DNA of 5,602 bases from DATLBY01 sp035526665 (GCA_035526665.1 DATLBY010000063.1:1-5602), one strand, 5' to 3'. Shown: positions 1 to 5,386, numbered from the stretch's first letter. Made by a program: numbers and translations. The notes: generated by a model from the letters alone, not told the origin.

Positions 1-1
1 G

Positions 2-343
2 CTGGATACTACCAGCGGCTATTGCGCCACCAGCGGCAGCATTCCTCTCGACAACGCCTTCCATCATGTGGCGCTTACCTACGATGCAGCTAAATCCCAG
101 CTCAATGCCTATATCGATGGCGTGGGCCGTCCCTATCCCACGGCCTGCTCGGGAACTGTCGCCATGCCCCAGAACGCGCTGACGATCGGCCGCTTTGCCA
201 ATGGGTCCGGCGTGCAGGCAGTTTTCGATGAGCTTCGCGTCTCGGCCGGCGTCCCACGCTCCCAGGCATGGCTCGCCACCGCTTTCAACAACCAGAAATC
301 CCCGGCATCGTTTTACACTGTGACCGCGCCGGAGATACGCTGA
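2..343 (+). CDS. LamG/concanavalin A-like domain protein, C-terminal fragment
   Basis: The reading frame is open from the left edge, so the start lies outside the window; 113 codons remain before TGA at 341-343. The visible part reads like the last strands of a LamG/laminin-G jellyroll. It has FHHVALTYD, then a YIDGVGRPYP strand, ALTIGRFANG, and the FDELRVS strand that usually closes such domains, followed by the typical tail AWLATAFNNQKSP and FYTV. In this family the domain binds carbohydrate or other surface ligands and is found on exported, often very large, proteins. The N-terminus is missing, so signal peptide and partner domains cannot be seen. The protein ends about 25 residues after the domain, with no anchor or sorting motif. 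The next gene starts 63 bp downstream on the same strand, but it has its own promoter-like element and an unrelated function, so an operon is not implied. The domain call is fairly sure; the role is unknown. Confidence 0.8.
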   Translation: MDTTSGYCATSGSIPLDNAFHHVALTYDAAKSQLNAYIDGVGRPYPTACSGTVAMPQNALTIGRFANGSGVQAVFDELRVSAGVPRSQAWLATAFNNQKSPASFYTVTAPEIR

Positions 344-370
344 ATGAAAGGATTAATGTACGAAGGACAG

Positions 371-398
371 GTGAGCCGGGATTCGCGCGTAGTATAGT
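371..398 (+). promoter_or_regulatory. Putative promoter of the sigma factor gene
   Basis: TATAGT at 393-398 differs from the -10 consensus at one base. A weak -35 (GTGAGC, 371-376, three matches) lies 16 bp upstream. A transcription start 6-8 nt after the -10 would fall at or just before the GTG start at 407, giving a leaderless or nearly leaderless mRNA. No Shine-Dalgarno is visible between 380 and 406. This is inferred from pattern only. Confidence 0.35.
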
Positions 399-406
399 AT
401 CATCCA

Positions 407-1018
407 GTGCAACCTAGAGACGAAAGCCTGCACCGCGAGCCCCTAAGTGATTTCTACGCGGAATTAAAGGAGATCGCAGGGCACTTACTGCGCGGAGAGC
501 GCGACAACCACACTCTTCAGCGCACCGCGCTCGTCCATGAAGCTTTTTTGCGTCTCTTTGGAAAGCGCAGCATCCGGGATCTGGATCGTCAGGTATTCCT
601 GCCGCTTGCCGCCCACCAGATGCGGCAGGTGCTGGTTGACTACGGGCGCAAACGCCGGGCACAAAAGCGGGGCGGCGGTCTCATGCGCGTTTCCGTAGGG
701 GAGTCAGATCAGGGGTTTGTTCGTGACGAAGATTCGTTTCTAGCGCTAAACGAGGCGCTGGACGAACTGGGCAAACTCGACCCGCGCGCGCAAGCGGTAG
801 TGGAACTGAAATTCTTCAGTGGCTGTACCAACCAGGAGGCTGCTCGAGAACTGGGCGTCTCTGATGGAACGATAGAAGCCGTGTGGCTACATGCAAGATT
901 GTGGCTGTATCGGATGTTGAGCAGTCCCTCTGAAAAATCCCTGGAGCTTGCCTCTCAGGCCGGCGGTCAGCGAAACCCGTCGATCAGCATAATGTCCGAG
1001 TTGCCGGCATCCAGCTGA
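407..1018 (+). CDS. ECF-type RNA polymerase sigma factor (TIGR02999/Sigma70_ECF-like), kinase-linked
   Basis: This is a 203-residue alternative sigma factor expected to direct RNA polymerase to a dedicated promoter set. Region 2 spans about residues 12-90: FYAELKEIAG, then HTLQRTALVHEAFLRL (35-50), FLPLAAHQMRQVLVDYGRKRR (within 64-84) and KRGGG. Region 4 spans about 111-171 with LDPRAQAVVELKFF and a helix-turn-helix ELGVSDGTIEAVWLHARLWL. The acidic DAED motif of ordinary ECF factors is replaced by QRTA, with T40 at an acidic position. The GTG start is the first possible one, because an in-frame TAG lies at 395-397. The usual N-terminal helix with W..GD is absent, so the protein is about 15 residues short there. 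Residues 172-203 form an unconserved-looking tail, and its last 17 codons lie in the 3' end of the convergent kinase gene. In the recognition helix the usual basic residues (VKRDW) read IEAVW. The family call is strong; activity is uncertain. Confidence 0.9.
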   Translation: MQPRDESLHREPLSDFYAELKEIAGHLLRGERDNHTLQRTALVHEAFLRLFGKRSIRDLDRQVFLPLAAHQMRQVLVDYGRKRRAQKRGGGLMRVSVGESDQGFVRDEDSFLALNEALDELGKLDPRAQAVVELKFFSGCTNQEAARELGVSDGTIEAVWLHARLWLYRMLSSPSEKSLELASQAGGQRNPSISIMSELPASS

Positions 1019-3669
1019 CTAAAAACCAGCGAGCGCTCGTCTGGCGACAAGCTGAGTCCCCACTCAATCTGGTGCCGAAACTGCAGCAGCAGCTTGGCGG
1101 CGTTTCCCGCGAAATCCTGGAAGAACAACGCCGGATAAGGCGCGCCTGGAAATGGGGCTATGTAGAAAATTCCGTTCTTTCCAATCGCGAAAAGGTTTCG
1201 CCGGTGTAGCCTTTCCACCACGCGCGTAGCGGGCCCGCGAGGTAACGGTTGACGCCAGAGGCCTTCGCTTGCGTCTCTCTTGGCATAATAAAAGAAGAGA
1301 CCGTCTAGCGATTCAAAGCCCGCCGCGCCGTCTTCGGCAATCAGCTCCGTCGTGACAGACGCGGCGAGTTGAGTACGCCAGATGCTGCGCTTCTGTCCCG
1401 TAATCTTTATCACGTAGAGCCACTTTCCGTCACGCGAGACGCTGGTTGCCATTGCTCCTTCCAGCATCCGTGTCAGTGTCGCGGGACCCTCCACTGATGC
1501 CTGATAGATCCGTTCCCCCGCATCCTTGGACCGAACGGAAACGATTACATCCTTTGAGTTGCCAGCCCAGGTGGCTGTGGTTACATCCGCGCCCTCGAAA
1601 TTGGTAAGCTGACGGGCGTTTCCGCCATCCGCGTCCGCGACCCACTCCTGTAAGCTCCCGGAACGGCCCGAGGCAAGCAGCAGTTTCTGACCGTCAGGCG
1701 AAAGGTATCCTTCCCCATCTCCGTAGCCGCTGGCCACAACTTTACTCGGAGGGAAACCCCCTTCTAATCGATACTGCCAGATGTTGATGCCCGGTAACTC
1801 CCGGCTGTAGGCAATTCTCCAATCCTCGCGCGCAACTGCTAAGCTCTCAATTTGCTCGCCTTTGCGGGATACCTGGATCGGGTCGCCGCTGCCAAAGGGG
1901 TCGACACGGCAGATTGAGCCGGCGCCGAGCGGACCACCCACATACAGAACATTCTTGCTGTCAGGGGTCCATGTCACCGATGCGATACGGTCCTTTCTAT
2001 TTGTCGCCCTGCGGGCTTTGCCGATGGGTTTCAAATCCCCATTGACTTTGGAAACAAAGAGATCGTCGGACCCCTGGGACCAGCGGCAGGCAAACGCCAG
2101 CAACTTTCCGTCAGGAGACAGACTCGGGTGATATAGGCCGCAATCTGGAATTCCTTGGATCTCCAGGGCCGCCACGGACTTCGTCTCGATGTCCAGTACT
2201 TGCAATTTCTGCCATCCGTTCGAAATGCCGGAGAAAACGAGACGTTTCCCGCCGGCGGCCCAGGAGTACGTATCCACGTCGACTCCGGCAGCCAGGATCT
2301 CCTGCTGACCGTTGGTCAGGTTCCTCTGAATCACCAGGGTCTTCTCGGCGCGCCTGATGAACACGAGAAATTTTCCGTCCGGCGACACTTGAGGCCATTC
2401 ATCGTCGGCCGGATCGCTGATGACCGGGGAGACGTTGCCCTCCGGGATCACCTTCTTGTAAATGTCCTGCCTTCCGGCTTCGCCTACCGTGTAGTAGATC
2501 TCATGTCCATTCGGCGAGAACGCCGGCTGATGCGCAAACGCGGGCGAGGCAAGGATTGGAACCGGCCTGGAGTACTTGTGGGGTGCTTCCACGGACACGC
2601 GGTATCCGGACCATAAGTATCCAGCCGTTGCTATCACCAGCGCCGCAGCCGCGGCGTAAACCTTCCACACCTGTTTTGCAGGCGCCGCCGTCAGTTCTTT
2701 GACACACTCCGAAACGTCGGCGAAACGTTTCGATGGGACAGCCTCTAATCCTTTGACAATCGCCTGGGCGGCTCTTATTCCCAGCGCCCTTGGCAGTTGG
2801 TCCTGAATCTCCTGACCTTGACGCGGAAGACGTCCCAGGAATAGTTCAAAGGCGACCAGAGTCAATGCGTAGATATCGCACAGCGCCGACGGGCTCTCCT
2901 CCTGTTCGGGCGCCATATAGCTGGGTGAGCCCGCGACGTGCGACGCAGGCCGGAAGCTCTTCAATCGGGCAATTCCGAAATCAATCAGCGTGACCCGTTC
3001 CTCGGGCGAACCAGGCTCCGAAATGATGATGTTTTCCGGCTTGATGTCCAGATGACAGACATCGGACGCATGGACGGCGCTCAAGGCTCTTCCCAGGCCC
3101 TGCAGAATGGATCGCGCCCTGGAACTGCGCACCGGACCGCTCCGCAGCACTTCTCGCAAGGTCAGGCCGGGAACGTATTCGAGGACCAGAAACGGGATGC
3201 CGTCTTCGAGTGTCCCTATGTCGGAAATCCCGACAACGTTTGGATGCCGTAGCCGGCTGAGAGCTTCGAGTTCCGAAGCGAACACCTCTTGCAGGGCCCC
3301 GGCGTCAGAGAGTTGATCGAGTCTTTTTACAACGACGCGCTTGTTTTTCAGCAGTGCGTCAGATGCCAGATAGACGGTCGCGAAACTACTCCGGGAGAGC
3401 CTCCGCTCAATCCGGTAGCGGCCCTTGAGCAATGTTCCGGCGGCAAGTTCGAATCGGTCATCGCGATTTTCTCCCAGCAGTTCGGGCAAGGAACGATTTA
3501 GGAAATCTCCCGCTGAGCGGTAGATCTCCAGGAGCGCCTCAACTTCGGCCAGGAGCTCCTGGTCACCTGAGCATCCCGAGCGGAGAAAGGCATCGCATTC
3601 CTCTCTCGGAAGCTGCACGGCAGCCATAAGAATCGTTCGCACCCGCTCCAACTGCTGGGAAGACATCAA
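967..3669 (-). CDS. Membrane Ser/Thr protein kinase with periplasmic PD40/TolB-like beta-propeller
   Basis: The 900-residue protein starts with a segment typical of acidobacterial and planctomycete kinases (residues 7-60, with LPREECDAFL and AEVEALLE). The kinase domain is about 85-328: catalytic Lys K115, helix-C Glu E133, RLRHPN (139-144), catalytic loop HLDIKPEN (206-213: D208, K210, N213), DFG 230-232, APE 253-255, CDIYAL (264-269) and a C-lobe Arg R315. One membrane helix lies at about 336-356. Residues about 380-900 carry at least eight PD40-like blades (SPNGHEIYY, SPDGKFLVF, SPDGKLLAF, TPDSKNVLY, SPDGQKLLL, SRDGKWLYV, SPDERSLVF), so a propeller outside the membrane may be the sensor. 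The Gly-rich loop reads LSRSSFATVY (91-100), with no glycine, and HRD is HLD (non-RD type). The TTG start at 3669 sits 8 nt after a GAGGTG Shine-Dalgarno; the adjacent ATG (3666) is the alternative. The gene converges on the sigma gene with a 52-bp overlap. Its end, DIMLIDGFR, looks natural for the family. Confidence 0.93.
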   Translation of the reverse strand: MMSSQQLERVRTILMAAVQLPREECDAFLRSGCSGDQELLAEVEALLEIYRSAGDFLNRSLPELLGENRDDRFELAAGTLLKGRYRIERRLSRSSFATVYLASDALLKNKRVVVKRLDQLSDAGALQEVFASELEALSRLRHPNVVGISDIGTLEDGIPFLVLEYVPGLTLREVLRSGPVRSSRARSILQGLGRALSAVHASDVCHLDIKPENIIISEPGSPEERVTLIDFGIARLKSFRPASHVAGSPSYMAPEQEESPSALCDIYALTLVAFELFLGRLPRQGQEIQDQLPRALGIRAAQAIVKGLEAVPSKRFADVSECVKELTAAPAKQVWKVYAAAAALVIATAGYLWSGYRVSVEAPHKYSRPVPILASPAFAHQPAFSPNGHEIYYTVGEAGRQDIYKKVIPEGNVSPVISDPADDEWPQVSPDGKFLVFIRRAEKTLVIQRNLTNGQQEILAAGVDVDTYSWAAGGKRLVFSGISNGWQKLQVLDIETKSVAALEIQGIPDCGLYHPSLSPDGKLLAFACRWSQGSDDLFVSKVNGDLKPIGKARRATNRKDRIASVTWTPDSKNVLYVGGPLGAGSICRVDPFGSGDPIQVSRKGEQIESLAVAREDWRIAYSRELPGINIWQYRLEGGFPPSKVVASGYGDGEGYLSPDGQKLLLASGRSGSLQEWVADADGGNARQLTNFEGADVTTATWAGNSKDVIVSVRSKDAGERIYQASVEGPATLTRMLEGAMATSVSRDGKWLYVIKITGQKRSIWRTQLAASVTTELIAEDGAAGFESLDGLFFYYAKRDASEGLWRQPLPRGPATRVVERLHRRNLFAIGKNGIFYIAPFPGAPYPALFFQDFAGNAAKLLLQFRHQIEWGLSLSPDERSLVFSQLDAGNSDIMLIDGFR

Positions 3670-3677
3670 TGCGGAAA

Positions 3678-3683
3678 CACCTC
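3678..3683 (-). promoter_or_regulatory. Shine-Dalgarno of the kinase gene
   Basis: On the minus strand this reads GAGGTG, a six-base match to the 16S anti-SD. It lies 8 nt before TTG (3669-3667) and 11 nt before ATG (3666-3664). The spacing favours the TTG slightly, and the two choices differ by one residue. No convincing -10/-35 pair could be picked out upstream on this strand. Confidence 0.6.
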
Positions 3684-3725
3684 AGAATCAAGAGCGCAAA
3701 CCATCGGCAAACACCCAAGCAACTA

Positions 3726-3767
3726 GGGAAATGGGGAAATGCGGACAGTTGGAACTGCCCCATTTCC
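3726..3767. repeat. Imperfect REP-like palindrome with a tandem 8-mer on its left arm
   Basis: GGGAAATG occurs twice head-to-tail (3726-3733 and 3734-3741). From 3735 to 3767 the sequence folds on itself: GGAAATG pairs with CATTTCC (3761-3767), GG (3743-3744) with CC (3758-3759), and CAGT with ACTG around a TGGA loop. There is one C/C mismatch (3742/3760) and one bulged A (3745). Alternatively, GGAAATGGGG (3727-3736) pairs perfectly with CCCCATTTCC (3758-3767). There is no T-run on either side, so it is not a standard terminator. It lies between the divergent kinase and antitoxin genes, 57-98 bp upstream of the kinase start. Its shape resembles dispersed REP/RAYT-type hairpins (inference). 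The rest of 3670-3930 holds nothing else I can name apart from the kinase Shine-Dalgarno and the antitoxin promoter. Confidence 0.6.
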
Positions 3768-3918
3768 GCGCAATTTCACAGGTCTACCAGTCCCGTCTCA
3801 GTTCAAAATATCTCACACAATCTTCCGTGCGCTCGGGCACTTACATGCCAACCCGGGAACAAGCTACATTCAAACGGCTTTTCGGCGGCACCAACCAACA
3901 CTCCGTCCCTGAACATAA

Positions 3919-3924
3919 TATACT
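3919..3924 (+). promoter_or_regulatory. Putative -10 element of the RHH/PIN cassette
   Basis: TATACT matches the -10 consensus at five of six bases and ends 6 nt before the ATG at 3931. A start of transcription at the usual distance would fall on or next to the start codon, giving a leaderless mRNA. No Shine-Dalgarno is present. The -35 is poor (CCAACA, 3895-3900, 18-bp spacing). An overlapping alternative -10 is CATAAT at 3914-3919. Confidence 0.4.
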
Positions 3925-3930
3925 CACTCT

Positions 3931-4176
3931 ATGAGTAAGCGTCTTCAGGTGTTGCTTCCGGACGCCGAAATGTCGGATATCCAGCGCCTTGCGAAGCGGG
4001 AAGATTTGACGGTGGGTGAGTGGGTCCGGCGCGTGCTTCGGGATGCGCGCGCGAGCCGGCCGGCGGTTAACCCCGAAATTAAGTTAAAGGCGATTCGGCG
4101 TGGTGCAAAGTACTCGTTCCCCACCGCTGACATCGAACAAATGCTAAGCGAAATCGAGCGAGGGTACCAGGGTTGA
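3931..4176 (+). CDS. Ribbon-helix-helix antitoxin (VapB-like) paired with a PIN toxin
   Basis: This 81-residue protein has the CopG/Arc ribbon-helix-helix layout. A short strand KRLQVLL (3-9) is followed by helix A, DAEMSDIQRLAKRE (11-24), a turn with LTVGEW, and helix B, EWVRRVLRDARA (30-41). The C-terminal part carries PTADIEQMLSEIERGY (64-79), the segment I associate with this family when it sits before a PIN toxin; it is expected to bind and cover the toxin active site. The dimer would bind DNA and repress its own cassette. The ATG start has no Shine-Dalgarno but a -10-like element immediately upstream. The stop overlaps the TTG start of the toxin by 4 nt (TTGA), the usual coupling in such cassettes. 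The antitoxin frame is intact although its partner carries a nonsense codon, so it may now act alone or cross-neutralise other PIN toxins of the genome (inference). Confidence 0.88.
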   Translation: MSKRLQVLLPDAEMSDIQRLAKREDLTVGEWVRRVLRDARASRPAVNPEIKLKAIRRGAKYSFPTADIEQMLSEIERGYQG

Positions 4177-4571
4177 TCTTCGTCGATTCCAACGTCCCCA
4201 TGTAGATCGGAGCGGCCCATCCGCACAAGGCCGATGCACAAGTCCTCTTGGAACGCCTGATTGGAGCGGGGCAGCGCCTCGTGACTGACGCTGAAGTGTT
4301 GCAGGAGATTCTCCACCGGTACACAGCGATTGAAAAACGCGATGCCATCGGACCAGCACTCCAGGTGACGTTGGACATTGTCGACGAAGTGATCCCGTTT
4401 GGAAAAGCAGAGGTTTTGCGTGCGGGAGAGATCACCCGGAATCCCGCGTTGCTGTCGGCCCGCGACGCCGTGCACATTGCGGTTATGGAGCGGCGCGGCA
4501 TTCGATCCATCCTGAGCTTCGATGGCGATTTCGATCGCTGGCCAGGTCTTCAGAGGATTTACCGGATTTGA
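4173..4571 (+). pseudogene. vapC: PIN-domain (VapC-type) toxin gene with an in-frame amber codon
   Basis: Read from TTG at 4173, which overlaps the antitoxin stop, the frame gives 132 codons ending in TGA at 4569-4571, the normal length for a VapC-like ribonuclease toxin. It begins MIFVDSNVPM, then TAG at 4203-4205 (codon 11), then continues IGAAHPHKADAQ. Related proteins usually have MY at this point, so a Tyr codon (TAT or TAC) probably became TAG by one change. After the stop all expected parts remain: TDAEVLQEILHRY with the acidic residues E41 and E45, SARDAVHIAVMERRG with D98, and LSFDGDFD (114-121) with the last acidic positions. The first catalytic Asp, D5, lies before the stop, so a restart downstream (for example TTG at 4248, 107 residues) would lack it. 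Unless the amber is suppressed or is a sequencing error, the toxin is inactive. Clean frame and motifs suggest a recent lesion. Confidence 0.85.
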
Positions 4572-4587
4572 GCGGAGCGTTCGGGAG

Positions 4588-4631
4588 ACACCACCCTTGG
4601 TGTACCGCTTTGTATACATAAAAACACACCA
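4588..4631. promoter_or_regulatory. Candidate operator: symmetric repeats around the RHH/MazF promoter
   Basis: The 8-bp palindrome TGTATACA (4611-4618) is flanked at equal distance by TGGTGT (4598-4603) and ACACCA (4626-4631). The outer pair and the inner palindrome share one centre, between 4614 and 4615. A third copy, ACACCA at 4588-4593, forms a small inverted repeat with TGGTGT across CCCT. Such layouts are typical of sites bound by RHH antitoxin dimers, and the palindrome covers the probable -35. The binding protein, presumably the product of 4652-4912, is inferred. Confidence 0.5.
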
Positions 4632-4642
4632 CATGCTATGAT
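4613..4642 (+). promoter_or_regulatory. Putative promoter of the RHH/MazF cassette
   Basis: The -10 TATGAT (4637-4642, five of six matches) stands 18 bp after a -35 TATACA (4613-4618, four of six), which overlaps the TGTATACA palindrome. The -10 ends 9 nt before the ATG at 4652, so the transcript would have at most a very short leader. No Shine-Dalgarno is seen. Confidence 0.45.
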
Positions 4643-4651
4643 CATTCCGTT

Positions 4652-4912
4652 ATGAAAGTCCCCGCCCGCACTCCCAACGTTCGGATTAGCCCGCATGCTC
4701 ATGATCTCCTCCGGCGGATCGCAGCGGAGGAGCAGCGCTCCATGCAGGCGGTGCTCGATAACATAATCGAACTCTACCGTCGCCAGAAATTTTTGCACGC
4801 CGCGAACGCGGACTTCGCGGCTCTGAAGCGGGATCCAGAGAAATGGAAGGACGAACTCCGTAGCCGCGAACTTTGGGAACAGACCTTGGGTGATGGACTT
4901 GCCAGGAAATGA
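4652..4912 (+). CDS. Ribbon-helix-helix antitoxin (MazE-like role) of a MazF cassette
   Basis: This is an 86-residue protein. The strand NVRISPH (9-15) is followed by helix HDLLRRIAAEEQ (17-28), then S30 as the turn residue and a second helix QAVLDNIIELYRRQKFL (32-48): a ribbon-helix-helix DNA-binding fold. The C-terminal part is charged and Trp-bearing (DPEKWKDEL at 61-69, RELWEQTLGDGL at 72-83), as in antitoxins that wrap a MazF dimer. It should neutralise the following toxin and, with it, repress the promoter just upstream. The gene stop overlaps the toxin ATG by 4 nt (ATGA at 4909-4912), so the two are probably translationally coupled. The start codon has a -10-like hexamer ending 9 nt upstream and no Shine-Dalgarno. 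It is not a sequence relative of classical AbrB-type MazE; only the role is shared. Confidence 0.87.
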   Translation: MKVPARTPNVRISPHAHDLLRRIAAEEQRSMQAVLDNIIELYRRQKFLHAANADFAALKRDPEKWKDELRSRELWEQTLGDGLARK

Positions 4913-5256
4913 GCGGCTTCGAACCCGGCCGCGGCGAGGTATGGGATCTCAACTTGGACCCTACGGCAGGCCACGAGCAGGCCGGCCTCAGACCGGCGCT
5001 CATGGTGTCGGTGGATCTCTTTAACGCAGGTCCCGCGGCGCTGGTCGTCGTCATTCCAATCACACGGACCGCGAGGGGAGTTCGCTGGCATGTACCAGTG
5101 GATCCTCCGGAAGGCGGCCTTGTGGCAAAGAGTTTCGTCCAGTGTGAAAATGTGCGATCCGTCTCGAAGAGCAGGCTCAAGCGTCTACGCGGGAGAGTAT
5201 CAGCAATCACGCTACAGGAAGTCGAGGATCGGTTACGGATTTTATTGGGACTTTAG
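4909..5256 (+). CDS. mazF: MazF/PemK-family mRNA interferase toxin
   Basis: This 115-residue protein has the full motif series of the PemK/MazF family in order: RGEVWDLNLDPTAGHEQAG (8-26), then R28 in LRPALMVS, F38-N39, VVVIPITR (46-53) with T52, a histidine strand WHVPVD, GGLVAKSFVQCENVRSVSK (69-87), RLKRLRGRVS, and a final helix LQEVEDRLRILLGL. R28 and T52 correspond to the Arg and Thr active-site residues of characterised MazF enzymes, and both are present. It would cleave RNA at a short single-strand sequence and arrest growth when freed from the antitoxin; the target sequence cannot be read from the protein. Length is normal and the frame is clean, so this cassette looks functional, unlike the PIN cassette just upstream. 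A weak AGGA lies 3 nt before the ATG, so coupling to the antitoxin gene probably drives translation. Confidence 0.93.
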   Translation: MSGFEPGRGEVWDLNLDPTAGHEQAGLRPALMVSVDLFNAGPAALVVVIPITRTARGVRWHVPVDPPEGGLVAKSFVQCENVRSVSKSRLKRLRGRVSAITLQEVEDRLRILLGL

Positions 5257-5340
5257 ACCCGCCTCTCCCTCATTCCCACTTTTCTCACACCTCAATCTCG
5301 CCCACCCTCAGCCACTTACAACCCCCGCCCCGAATTTCCT
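5257..5340 (+). other. C-rich, G-poor spacer, possible Rho-dependent termination region
   Basis: Directly after the mazF stop, 84 bases contain about 44 C but only 5 G. A long stretch of C over G in an untranslated RNA is the known signature of Rho loading (rut) sites. I see no hairpin followed by a T-run here. The function is inferred from composition and position; simple compositional bias could also explain it. Confidence 0.35.
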
Positions 5341-5366
5341 CACAAACCGCGTGCTACCCCTTTGGA

Positions 5367-5385
5367 TAGGCTCCCCTAGAGCCTA
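5367..5385 (+). promoter_or_regulatory. Perfect 7-bp hairpin just before a ribosome binding site
   Basis: TAGGCTC (5367-5373) pairs perfectly with GAGCCTA (5379-5385) around the loop CCCTA, and the stem ends one base before the Shine-Dalgarno. It could be a repressor operator, an mRNA structure affecting initiation, or a copied leader belonging to a multi-copy gene family. It lacks a T-run, so it is not a standard terminator. Confidence 0.5.
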
Positions 5386-5386
5386 C

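Noticed and set aside
344..397. A 17-codon ATG frame directly after the LamG stop, in the same frame as the sigma gene and separated from it by a TAG at 395-397.
   Set aside because: It could be a broken sigma N-terminus, but it lacks the W..GD motif expected there and has no recognisable content; chance frame continuity is simpler.
949..959. Mini-hairpin GCCT-CTC-AGGC near the end of the sigma gene as a terminator.
   Set aside because: Only four base pairs, inside coding sequence, without a T-run.
2155..2616. Plus-strand open frame (153 codons) inside the kinase gene.
   Set aside because: It overlaps the propeller region antisense and has no family motif or ribosome binding site.
3669..3938. 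Plus-strand frame filling the kinase/antitoxin intergenic region.
   Set aside because: It runs through the palindrome and the promoter of the antitoxin, with no Shine-Dalgarno and no recognisable motif.
4203..4205. Recoding of TAG (for example as pyrrolysine) in the PIN gene.
   Set aside because: Nothing nearby suggests recoding, the expected residue is an ordinary Tyr, and a point mutation explains it.
4588..4603. Small inverted repeat ACACCA-CCCT-TGGTGT as a terminator of the PIN gene.
   Set aside because: The stem is short and no T-run follows; its repeat copies fit an operator better.
3945..4634. Long open frame (229 codons) on the minus strand across the RHH/PIN cassette.
   Set aside because: It is antisense to two recognisable genes, low in conserved-looking motifs and rich in Arg/Ser, as expected for a shadow frame in GC-rich DNA.
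4686..5210. Minus-strand open frame (174 codons) across the RHH/MazF pair.
   Set aside because: It is antisense to a clear MazF gene and its antitoxin, and the composition (Pro, Arg, Ser) is that of a shadow.
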